Shown here piece after piece: positions 16,698 through 25,790 of a stretch of 64,000 nt of DNA. Each line of letters opens with the position of its first letter. Within the stretch, counting starts at the first letter, position 1. The DNA is taken from assembly GCA_001600355.1 (NCBI GenBank), contig BCJU01000001.1, forward strand, positions 4,340,013 through 4,404,012, in the 5' to 3' direction. Source of the stretch: Meira nashicola (lineage: Eukaryota; Basidiomycota; Exobasidiomycetes; Exobasidiales; Brachybasidiaceae). Below the pieces are notes generated by a model, which saw only the letters and a program-made list of their open reading frames with translations, did not search any database and was not told where the DNA came from. The translations under genes and the position numbers were made by a program.

Positions 16698-18998
16698 ATG
16701 GTCAATTTGATATTATCTCGTTGGCCAGATGCTTTGTTTGTTGCTTTAGCAGCTAAAGCTTTCATCGGTCATTCATCTTGGGCCTATACATGGATTTTAT
16801 CAGGTGCGGCTCCTTTGAGTTATATCTTAATTTCGGGCGAAGTACAATATCCGAAAGCAAGAATATTAGCTTGGGCGCCTGTGTGGCTTTTATTAACTTT
16901 GCTAAATTTAGCTGAAGCAGCAGCATCAACTTCTTGGTTATTTTTCGGAATCTTTACAACTCTTTGTTGGCCTTTGGTTTTCCTTGCAAGTTTATTTCAA
17001 TGGCATTTCGTTGCTGAATGGACAAGAACAATTTTGAGAAAAGTGTTGTATTTCGTTCATTTTGCTTCAGATACGATTGCTTTATTCGATTTACCGGCAT
17101 TAGAGATCGATGTTGATGTAGCAGGATTGATGGTTATAAGAGGTGTAAAATTATCACTTTCAACTTTAACATTAACAGTTTACGGTATCGAAGTAGGCAT
17201 CAAACTTTCAGATGATCTTGAATTGGCACTACAAACTGATAAAGTTACAGTTGCTTTATTCCGTCGAATCGATATCGATCCCGTTTATGGAAATGTGAAA
17301 GGAGGCGCATTCGAACAAACGTTTGCCGAATTGGAAGGTGATACTCGTTCACCTGATGGTCAAGTTTTAATGGATGAAGATACACCTTTACTCAAAGCGG
17401 CAAATAAAGCAGTAAGAGATACGAAAGAAGATTCTGTTACACCACCACCATTACCAGCTAGAAGCAATACAGTACAATCACCAGATATTTCATCTAATCC
17501 TCCTCCTTTGCCAGCAAGAAGTAGTACAAGTGTAGCCACTTCCTCAACTCCTTTGAAAGATAATCACCCTTCAAGCTCTAGTACTGATGCAACATTCGTT
17601 AATAACGAACTTCAACGTACGCCAACAACACTCTCCGATACTTCTACTGTTCAAAGCGTACCTGAACATGTAGCAGATTGGAGTGAAGATGACGAAAGTC
17701 ATTGGTCAAATCCCGGAAAGACGACAATGGCAGATAAGATGACTGACGGACAAGCACCTGAAGATGCGGGCGTGAAAGAAAGTGTTGAACAAGCAACATC
17801 TGTCTTGGTACATGAAGAAAATGATAGTGAAATGGCTCGATTGGAAAAGATTATCAAAGGGATTGAAGAATCAAGTGAAATACGCAAAGCAGATGCAAGT
17901 GTTAGACGTTTAGTAGAACGTAAGAAAGACAACGATCCAGAGAATAAAGTCAATTTGGAAAACGATAGACATGTTCGAGCAGCAATTTGTTCTCAACTAC
18001 ATCGAAAGGCATCCATTCAACATGCTCCTAAACATTCAGTTCGTGTAACAACTTTACAGCAATTAGCACCACCTTGGGTTTTACGTTTATTCCATCGACT
18101 ACCTCTTCTTTTGCGTCTCTTACTCAATCCGCTTGCATACTTTCATCCAATTCGCATCGAAGCAATCACTGTGGGAGCATCTGGTCGTTGGATGCAAAGC
18201 ATTTTAGGAACAGAAATGTTCAAAGGATATGCGGATCGTAATAATGATATTGGAAAATTGCGTGATAGAATTTTTGAATGGCTAAGCGACGCAAACTTTG
18301 TCGTAGGTTTGAATGACTTTACCGGTCAAGGTTTGGTACCTGTTGATACGGAAAACGATATCACTTGTCGTATGGCAGTTGATGAGATCACATTGTATCG
18401 TACAGTGCCCCGTCAAGCTAATTTGAAAAAAGCGATTCAATTAGGAGGAGCAGATTCAACAGTTCTAGTTCCATCTATGTTGCTTCCACATCACGATCAC
18501 CTTTTACCATCAAAAGACGATCGAAGCAAAGCAGAAGAAAGCCATCGTCAAAAAATTCGTAGACATGACTCAGCACCAAAAGTTGCACAAGAAGAAAGGA
18601 AGCTTAAAAAGAGTATTCGAGATGAAGTGAATTGTCAAATTTCCGTTCATGTTCGTTTACCTGCTTGTTTCGATCAAGATTTATTAAACTTTATTTCTGC
18701 ATTGGTAAAAGCTAGTAAAATAATCGAATTTGAGAAAGCATACGAAGAAGTAACTGAATCGCAAGTTCGTAGTTTGAATGATTTCAAAAAATTAATCAAT
18801 ACAGGTTTACGTGAAAGTGTAAAGAAAGTGACTGTTAATGCAGCTGCGAATGATCGTTGGATTGCAAAAATGGTTGGAAAAATAACGAAAAAGTTAGAAA
18901 GCGCTCATGGCGATGTGGGATATGCTGGTGCAATTCCTGTTTCACTTAAACCCTATCGTGAAGCAGCCGTTCCAGGAGAGACAAAATTATTACCTTAA
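16698..18998 (+). CDS. Membrane protein of unknown function with a large disordered middle
   Basis: The product has 766 residues from the ATG at 16698; the open frame upstream lacks ATG. Residues 1-120 hold four or five hydrophobic helices (LILSRWPDALFVALAAKAF, then WAPVWLLLTLLNL and FTTLCWPLVFLASLF). Next comes a beta-rich domain (LEIDVDVAGLMVIRGVKLSL) with alternating residues like those of lipid-transfer or AsmA/Mdm31-type bridges. Residues 245-400 are disordered with two PPPLPARS repeats, an SH3-ligand pattern. A conserved-looking C-terminal domain (HPIRIEAITVGASGRWMQSIL) follows. I infer a fungal organelle-membrane protein, perhaps for lipid transport; this is a structural guess, not a family match. 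Confidence 0.72.
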   Translation: MVNLILSRWPDALFVALAAKAFIGHSSWAYTWILSGAAPLSYILISGEVQYPKARILAWAPVWLLLTLLNLAEAAASTSWLFFGIFTTLCWPLVFLASLFQWHFVAEWTRTILRKVLYFVHFASDTIALFDLPALEIDVDVAGLMVIRGVKLSLSTLTLTVYGIEVGIKLSDDLELALQTDKVTVALFRRIDIDPVYGNVKGGAFEQTFAELEGDTRSPDGQVLMDEDTPLLKAANKAVRDTKEDSVTPPPLPARSNTVQSPDISSNPPPLPARSSTSVATSSTPLKDNHPSSSSTDATFVNNELQRTPTTLSDTSTVQSVPEHVADWSEDDESHWSNPGKTTMADKMTDGQAPEDAGVKESVEQATSVLVHEENDSEMARLEKIIKGIEESSEIRKADASVRRLVERKKDNDPENKVNLENDRHVRAAICSQLHRKASIQHAPKHSVRVTTLQQLAPPWVLRLFHRLPLLLRLLLNPLAYFHPIRIEAITVGASGRWMQSILGTEMFKGYADRNNDIGKLRDRIFEWLSDANFVVGLNDFTGQGLVPVDTENDITCRMAVDEITLYRTVPRQANLKKAIQLGGADSTVLVPSMLLPHHDHLLPSKDDRSKAEESHRQKIRRHDSAPKVAQEERKLKKSIRDEVNCQISVHVRLPACFDQDLLNFISALVKASKIIEFEKAYEEVTESQVRSLNDFKKLINTGLRESVKKVTVNAAANDRWIAKMVGKITKKLESAHGDVGYAGAIPVSLKPYREAAVPGETKLLP

Positions 18999-19056
18999 TA
19001 AACAAAGCAATTGGATACCCATAGCATTCTTTTGTAGCATATTTGAGTACGATTCA

Positions 19057-20154
19057 TTATTTGGCATGATCATCTATTGCTTGTGCGAAATCATCGATAA
19101 ACGTCCATCGATGTTTGTTTGCCAAATCGAGTTCTTTCCAATCATTAATCTTGTTTGGGAAAAGAGGTAAATGACCACGCAATAAACGATCGTGTGCTAA
19201 GATGATAAAGACATCTTCTGTGCCATCCAACTTTCCAATTCCTTTAATGGTTGAGAGTGCATCTTCTTTGTTCTCACACATTCCATCTGTTGGTTCATAA
19301 AATGGTTTGCTTTTTCCTTTGTCTTCTGGTTGTAAATTCTCCAAGATACTACAAGGACATGCTGTTTGATGGAAATGCTTACTTGATGGTAGTGAGATCG
19401 TATTTGGTAACTTTCTGAATTCGTTTGGCCTTATTTCTCCAGCATGATGAGCAGCATCACCACCCATAAAGATAAAAGTAGTCGGAGTAACACGAGCAAG
19501 GCCAGCAATATGACCAGGAGCATGACCTGGAGTGTATAATAAATAAAAAGAAGAATCACCAAAATAATCAAATCCATCAAAATCACCAATTTTAATATTT
19601 CCTTGTCTTTTATCATCCATTTCAATTTCAATCAATTTTCTATCTTGCCACATTTCAGATGGAATTGGACTTTCAGGATCGGTTGGAAAGCCAGGTAAAA
19701 CTCCTTTTTTGAATCCAGGTCCAACGATTAAAGAAGTACTTTTTGGAAACTTTTGAGGATTTCCTGTATGATCGAAATGATGATGTGACCAAATGATTGC
19801 TTCGATATCTTTTGTTTTAGGTAAAGATGCATCTTTTGATTCTTCTAAAATATCTGCAACATCTTTTTCCACTTCAATCTTACTATTTTTACTCAATCTA
19901 TCCAATAAATGTTTGGGATAATTTGTTTTATAATCTTTTCTAACTCCTAAATCGAATAAAACGTGTCTTTCTCCCGTACTATTACTGATCAAAAATGAAA
20001 ATGCTGGGCAATTCAAATCCTCATGTCCTTTTATCGAAGGTTCCATAAATATTTTGACGGGTATATGAACCGTTGTAGTAGAATCGATTATTCTTACTGT
20101 TGAAATTGAATCAGAAGGTGGAATATGAAGTGTGTTCGTAGGCAAAGCAGTCAT
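19057..20154 (-). CDS. Metallo-beta-lactamase-fold hydrolase, lactonase-like
   Basis: The product has 365 residues from the ATG at 20154 (MTALPTNTLHIP); earlier codons lack ATG. The zinc signature IWSHHHFDHTG (HxHxDH) and the later YTPGHAPGHIAG are both present, followed by FMGGDAAHH with the metal-bridging Asp. This order is that of the N-acyl-homoserine-lactonase (AiiA/AttM) branch, which opens lactone rings; fungal members also act on other esters or lactones. The enzyme is probably cytosolic, as no signal peptide is seen. Convergent with the 16698 gene, only 58 bp apart. Substrate unknown. Confidence 0.88.
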   Translation of the reverse strand: MTALPTNTLHIPPSDSISTVRIIDSTTTVHIPVKIFMEPSIKGHEDLNCPAFSFLISNSTGERHVLFDLGVRKDYKTNYPKHLLDRLSKNSKIEVEKDVADILEESKDASLPKTKDIEAIIWSHHHFDHTGNPQKFPKSTSLIVGPGFKKGVLPGFPTDPESPIPSEMWQDRKLIEIEMDDKRQGNIKIGDFDGFDYFGDSSFYLLYTPGHAPGHIAGLARVTPTTFIFMGGDAAHHAGEIRPNEFRKLPNTISLPSSKHFHQTACPCSILENLQPEDKGKSKPFYEPTDGMCENKEDALSTIKGIGKLDGTEDVFIILAHDRLLRGHLPLFPNKINDWKELDLANKHRWTFIDDFAQAIDDHAK

Positions 20155-20707
20155 TGTGAGAAGTGATTGTGTGATGATGGTGAATAAAGAAGTCGTACGA
20201 CACAAAGCATATAAATATACCTTTTATCGATAAGGGTGAATTTTACCCACTCACCGGACTTAAAGCACGGGATTGTTAAACACCGAAAAACGTGCTGCAA
20301 CTCTACATGCAGGGCGGGATCTGCTTTAAAGATATGTATGCACATCTCCGTACTAAAAACACTCGTCTGAAGCTATGTATGTCTGTGCACACACTCCACA
20401 GCGGATTTAATGTTGAAAAATTCGGAGTAGTAGTGGAGCATTTTTAGTGTACCATTAGCAATTTACCGTGCCTGCCGAGAAACAAGTGTACCAAAGAGAA
20501 ATATTTGACGTACATAAATGAAGAAGAAAGCGGATTTAAAGAGGTGGACAGTGACACAATGACTGAAAATAGAAATATGTATAACTTGTAAGGTTCATTC
20601 GAAATTTTATATTCGTGGCAAATGTGGAGAAGGGAAGGGTATAAATAAAGAAGAAGAGTTTGGTACATTCATCCTTCACAATCATAATAAAAAGAATAAC
20701 AATCAAA
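20155..20707. other. Divergent promoter region of hydrolase and aldo/keto reductase
   Basis: TATAAATA at 20640-20647 lies 68 bp before the reductase ATG. Otherwise no gene or strong motif was found. Confidence 0.55.
20640..20647 (+). promoter_or_regulatory. TATA box of the aldo/keto reductase
   Basis: TATAAATA, 68 bp before the ATG at 20708. Confidence 0.55.
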
Positions 20708-21739
20708 ATGACATCTTCAACTACAATTCCAACTCGTCAATTCGGCAAATCAAACGAAAAAGTTGGATCGATTGGTTTCGGTGCAATGGGTTTAGCAGCC
20801 TTTTACGGTGCACCTGCCGATCAATCAACCGTTGATGAATTATTAAACGAATGCTTAAAGCGTGGAGTTACAATGATCGACACAGCCGACATTTATTCGC
20901 CATTAAGTTCGGGTAAATTAGGTTATAATGAACAACAAATCGGTCAATTCCTCGCTAAACATCCTGAACAAAGAAAGAACATTTTCTTAGCAACAAAGTT
21001 TGTCAACGTCTTTACTCCTGAAGGTTTGAAACAACGTGGTGATAGAGATTATACTCATTCAGCTTGTAATGATTCACTTAAACGTTTAGGTGTCGATCAA
21101 ATCGATTTATACTACGCACATCGACCTGCACCTGATACTGATGTAACTGAAACAGTTGGTGCAATGAAAGAGTTAAAGGATCAAGGCAAGATCAAATATA
21201 TCGGTGTATCTGAATATAACTTGGATCAATTAGAACGTGCAAACAAGGTTGCACATATTGACGCAATTCAAATCGAAATTTCACCTTGGACACCTGAAGT
21301 TATCACAAATGGAATTTTAACATGGTGTGAAAAGAATCAAACAGCAGTTATTGCTTATAGTCCTTTAGGTAGAGGTTTCTTAACAGGTCAATATAAATCA
21401 GTTGAAGATTTCGAAGAAGGTGATTTCCGTCGTAACAATCCACGCTTTACTGGAGAAAATTTTGGAAAGAATTTAGAGTTAGTACGTGATATCAAGAGTA
21501 TCGCAGACAAGAAAGGTGCAACGCCAGGTCAAATTGCTTTAGCATGGGTTTTGTCAAAATCACCTTTAATTATCCCAATCCCAGGTACAAAGAAATCAAA
21601 ATATCTCAAAGAGAATATTGATGCCGCAAATGTTCAATTAAGCAAAGAAGATATTAAAGAGATTGATGGTGTTATCAACTCATTCAAAGTTAGCGGAAGC
21701 AGATATCCCGAAGCTATGGCAAAAGTTCTTGCTTTCTAA
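20708..21739 (+). CDS. Aldo/keto reductase
   Basis: The product has 343 residues from the ATG at 20708 (MTSSTTIPTRQFGKSN); the upstream part of the frame has no ATG. The catalytic tetrad is in place: Asp and Tyr in MIDTADIYSP, Lys in FLATKF and His in YYAHRPAPDTD. The NADPH-binding end IIPIPGTKKSKYLKENIDAA follows. The layout is that of the AKR13/YakC-like and pyridoxal-reductase-like group, which reduces aldehydes with NADPH in the cytosol. Its own 3' end is duplicated directly downstream as a broken fragment. Confidence 0.93.
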   Translation: MTSSTTIPTRQFGKSNEKVGSIGFGAMGLAAFYGAPADQSTVDELLNECLKRGVTMIDTADIYSPLSSGKLGYNEQQIGQFLAKHPEQRKNIFLATKFVNVFTPEGLKQRGDRDYTHSACNDSLKRLGVDQIDLYYAHRPAPDTDVTETVGAMKELKDQGKIKYIGVSEYNLDQLERANKVAHIDAIQIEISPWTPEVITNGILTWCEKNQTAVIAYSPLGRGFLTGQYKSVEDFEEGDFRRNNPRFTGENFGKNLELVRDIKSIADKKGATPGQIALAWVLSKSPLIIPIPGTKKSKYLKENIDAANVQLSKEDIKEIDGVINSFKVSGSRYPEAMAKVLAF

Positions 21740-21854
21740 GCTTTCCTATGATGTATCGATAGTATTGCACATGAATGTTATTACCTAATTAATACTCAAC
21801 TTACACACTCGGAGCCATTTCGGTGTTGATTTAAACATACCGCGCTAGTGCCCA

Positions 21855-22028
21855 TCACCTCTTATAATTCCTATCCCAGGCACAAAAAAGTTGAAATATT
21901 TAAAGGAGAATATCGATGCAGCTAATATTCAATTAAGCTCAGAAGATATTGAAGAGATTGACAAGATTATCAATTCTTTCAAAGTGAGCGGTGAGAGGTA
22001 TGCAAATCCTCAATCGCTAGCATTCTGA
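21855..22028 (+). pseudogene. Duplicated 3' fragment of the aldo/keto reductase
   Basis: This 58-codon stretch encodes SPLIIPIPGTKKLKYLKENI and onward, matching the last 60 or so residues of the upstream reductase, including a stop at the same place. No start or N-terminal part exists. It is the remnant of a tandem duplication whose 5' part was lost, or a partial duplication. The frame is still open, and changes look conservative (SKEDIKEID to SSEDIEEID), so it may have been a working gene once. Confidence 0.88.
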
Positions 22029-22069
22029 TTAAAAAAATAAAGTCCATATATTTCATGATATAATTTCAT

Positions 22070-22714
22070 CTATCTTTCAGAGTAATGAAATAAAGCCAAA
22101 TTGATAGGAACAGGAGTATCGAGTAGATGTACGTTGACTAAATCATTACCTTGTGAAACATTTTGTGAAACTGCTATCGGTTTAGTGTTATAATTATCAT
22201 CATTCGGATTACCCGTCAATTCAAGTTCAACGTATGCTCCACCTAAATCAGAATTATAACCAGGAGATGCTTTGAACCATTGATTTTCCAAATTACCACC
22301 ATTATACGATTCGCAATCTTGAATTTGTAGCAAAGACCAACCTTCTGGACGATCATTTGATGGAATTGCAGTTAAGCATTTTATATTTGATTCATCTGTA
22401 ATTTTAACTTGACCGTATGATTGACCATCCACATTCCAACCATCAGTTTGACAAGTGTCAAATTGAAAAGTGTTTGGATAACGACCTACTAAAGTTGGAT
22501 TTGTTGTAAGATAATCATTACCATCTGTTGTCTTTGTTATAACTTCATTTGGTTGTCCAATTATTGATCCTTTTCCACCGTTTAAATTCGTAATGTGTAA
22601 TTCACCACCTCCATATGTTCTTTGACATGTTATACCTGAACGTTTTGTAGGTGTAGCAATGATCAATGAAGATGATAAAGCGATTGCAACTGAAAATTGA
22701 AAGATAGACTTCAT
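22070..22714 (-). CDS. Secreted beta-trefoil-like protein
   Basis: The product has 214 residues with a signal peptide (cut near IIA-TPTKR) and a KR pair soon after. Four cysteines remain in the mature part. The segment IKCLTAIPSNDRPEGW ... LQIQDCES ... ENQWFKAS has the C-L, I-x-x-C and Q-x-W features of ricin-B-type beta-trefoil carbohydrate-binding modules. The gene at 33272 encodes a similar pattern, so both may be one family. Role inferred: extracellular sugar or surface binding. No catalytic domain is attached. Confidence 0.72.
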   Translation of the reverse strand: MKSIFQFSVAIALSSSLIIATPTKRSGITCQRTYGGGELHITNLNGGKGSIIGQPNEVITKTTDGNDYLTTNPTLVGRYPNTFQFDTCQTDGWNVDGQSYGQVKITDESNIKCLTAIPSNDRPEGWSLLQIQDCESYNGGNLENQWFKASPGYNSDLGGAYVELELTGNPNDDNYNTKPIAVSQNVSQGNDLVNVHLLDTPVPINLALFHYSER

Positions 22715-23215
22715 TTTAATGAGAAGTGAGTGAATGGTTTGTGAACAATTGTTAAAGTTTGATTTTTTGGTCTCCTTTATATATCTTTTAATCGATTAAT
22801 AATCTCAACACCGCCATTAAAAAGCAATGACACAGTTATAGGGATATATAAGTTGGCAAGTTTGACATATAGCTAGGAAATCCGTTAGTTACGTCAATAT
22901 GCTTGCATGATCACATTAAGGCATTCCGGTGACAAAAAAATAATGCCGCGCTAAAGATCGATTTAGCGTTTCTTTAAACTTCGGACTTCCATGTCTTTTG
23001 GCGTATTTATGCAGTAATACAATGCGTAGACAATTCAAATCATCTTATCGAGGCGGGCTCGGTCAGTGAGGATAAAGTATGACAATGCATGATTCTTGGC
23101 ATTTGCCATCACTGCCACAATCTAACCACAAGTGACAACATTCTCATAATCAAATCATAAAGAACTACGGAAATACAATAACTTAAAACAGGATATAAGT
23201 GGAATATTAGGGGAA
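22715..23215. other. Intergenic region
   Basis: Promoter of the 22070 gene and 3' flank of the Sec14-like gene. No gene or repeat was seen. Confidence 0.55.
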
Positions 23216-25094
23216 TTAAGCAGCAATGACGCTTTTTATATTACTGAAGAATTTCTTTTTAGGTTTCTTTGTTGTGTCGTTTGTGGTTGGGTCACCTTTG
23301 TAGTTGCTCACTTTCACTGAATCTGAACGATTATTATCTTTTTCCAAAACTCTTGAAGTTGGTGCAGTTTTTGTAACGTATGCTTGTTCATGGTTAACTT
23401 CTGTTTTGCTGCTCAAGCTAAGGTTTGGTGAATCTTTATTTGGTTGTTGAGGAGCGGGAGCATTTGCATCATAAATTAACTTATTATCTTTAAATCCTGT
23501 GGGTTTAGGAGGTAAATCTTCCATCGTTGACCAATGACCCCAACTACCATCTGCAATCATTTCTTCCGTATGCTTTTCAGCAAAATCAACTGGAGCACCC
23601 GCTTCAATTTCTTGCAATTCACGTAAGAGTGTCTTTTTGCATTGCCTTTGACCAATAATTTGACGTACTTTTGATCCATCTTTAAGATGATATCTCCATT
23701 GAATAATACCTGGATTTGTTAAGACTAAATCACCATTACGATGATGAACAGTCTTTCCACGCCAAAAAGGTTCATAATCAAATTGTGAAATACGTAAACG
23801 TTTAGCTAAAGTTCTACGTTTTTCGTTCAATTCATGCGTTAATGAACTGTCACCTGATTGAGTTGCAGAAATCCAATTACGAGTAACTTCTTCAAATGAT
23901 TCAGTTAATTTTAAGTGTTGTGACCATCTTGCTTCACGTTCACTATCATTCAACGTTAAATCATTTTCACCTTCTTGAGGATCATTCCAAACGAATTTTT
24001 GATTAACATCACCGCCAACGAATTCTAATAAACGATCTTCAGGAATGTTTTCTTGTAAATCTTCAGTAGAAGAAGTGAAGACAACCTTTGAACGTACCAC
24101 TGGATCTAATAAGCCTTTTACCAATTGCCATGCTTGCTTTAAAATCCAAGGTGCATTGTGTAAATAAAGAACTGCTAAACATTCTGGAAAGTACGATTGC
24201 AAACATTGCAAAACATATAAAAAGTTTGGCATGTCTAAATTTTGAGGTCCAAAACCTGTGCAATCGAACAAGATTACCATCTTATCGTTTGGTGGAACGA
24301 ATAATAAACGCCAAGATTCCATTTGACAAATGATAAACTTTTTCATCGAAGCAGAAGGTTGACCCCAGATTAAATGTTTCTTAAAATGAACATAACAAAC
24401 AGGTTGTTCATGAACGTTGCAACCCATAGCATAAACTTTTCCGGTTGCTTGTTGATCGATATATTTTGGAATTTCTTTATCGTTAAAAAGATCACCGTTA
24501 TGACTCATATGATCAACACCCGTATCCAAGCGCCATTTGAGTGTACTTGCCATCATTGCAGTCGCACGATCGACGTCCCATTTACGTGCACGTAGGAATC
24601 TTAACATTGTCGTATCAGGATGATCAGATTGACATAAAGACCAAAACGTATTACGAAGAGCTTCAGGTCCATAAGTTGATAATAACTTTTCCATATTACC
24701 TTCTTCCATACGTTTTTGTGCAGAATCTTTGGCAGAATCATCACGTTCGATTCCACTATTTTTAATTGCATTTCTTGCTGCACTAAAACCTCCTCCTCCT
24801 CCTAATTTCTTTTGAACTGCATCAGTATCTACTCCCCAATCTGTTACTTCACCTTCACTCCCTTTTGATTTCGTTCCTGTTGCACGATCACAAACTGAAA
24901 AGAATGATTGCCATAATTGTTGAAGCTTTTCATGATGAGAAGGTGTAAGGTTGCCAACATAACCTTCTGGCATTCTTACATTTTGTGCAGCTAGAAGGGT
25001 ATAGAGTGTTAGTTGTTTGCTTAGATCATTATATCATGATAATGAAACACTTACAGATCTCTTCATAACCATCTTTGGCTAAAGTTGTAGTCAT
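23216..25094 (-). CDS. Sec14-like CRAL-TRIO lipid transfer protein (CSR1-like)
   Basis: Two exons: a 40 nt first exon (25094-25055) and a long second exon (24990-23216), with a 64 bp GTAAGT..CTAG intron. The join gives MTTTLAKDGYEEISAQNVR before the first ATG of the long frame and keeps the phase, for 604 residues. The CRAL-TRIO N domain (TMLRFLRARKWDVDRATAMM) and the Sec14 lipid-binding domain (DKMVILFDCTGFGPQNLDMP, then YFPECLAVLYLHNAPW) are clear. A C-terminal region of about 230 residues and a Lys-rich end (KKPKKKFFSNIKS) follow. Family members exchange phosphatidylinositol and other lipids between membranes. Closest in layout to yeast CSR1 (inference). Confidence 0.9.
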
Positions 25095-25790
25095 TTTGAT
25101 TATGTTCGTTAAATAAATAAGGATAAGAATTATTTGAAATTGGTATTACTCTAAAACTACTTTCATCTTGATCTTTTATATGTTTTTTGTTCGAAATGAT
25201 CATCTAATTTCGCTAGACAAATCAACCGGTTTAAAATCTGAATGAATTAAATGAATCTTCTGACCATATTATCTGAATATATGAAAAAAATCTCCATGTC
25301 AAATCCAGAAAAAACTGTCTATTGTGATGAAAGAAGCTAATTCGTTAGCGTCTTTTTAAACTAATTAAATCGGCATAATCTTTTTAACAGTAAACGCGGG
25401 GTAAGTCAATCAACCACCCTCTATGCTAATTCGCCCAGGGACGCGTGCTATCCGTACAGTTCAGCTACTTTATCACTCAAAAGTATGAAGGTTCATACCG
25501 GAAAGTACACTTCCCGGTAAGAAGGGGATCGTTCGCGGCCTAAGAATGATTTTAATTTGCATTTTCCCCAGAATAAGATGCATAACAATGATTTTTAGTG
25601 TTATTCATTTTCCCCGCGTGCCATATGTGCATACACTTGCTATCTTATCAACATTTCTTCTTTATTCCGGAATCTATTATGACCGAATAACGAAGAACAA
25701 ATGATGCACGGACATTGGATAGTATAAATGAAATCAATTCTCTCTTAACTCTTTCTTTCGTTCTACCGACATAAGAGATTTTATGTAAAG
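25095..25790. other. Divergent promoter region of Sec14-like and P450 genes
   Basis: It holds two adjoining palindromes (25483-25518) and a TATA-like TATAAAT at 25733-25739. No gene seen. Confidence 0.55.
25483..25518. promoter_or_regulatory. Two adjoining palindromes upstream of the P450
   Basis: GTATGAA-GG-TTCATAC (25483-25498) is perfect. Overlapping its end is ACCGGAAAGT-AC-ACTTCCCGGT (25497-25518) with one mismatch. Such dyads are typical binding sites of dimeric regulators; a factor cannot be named. Confidence 0.4.
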
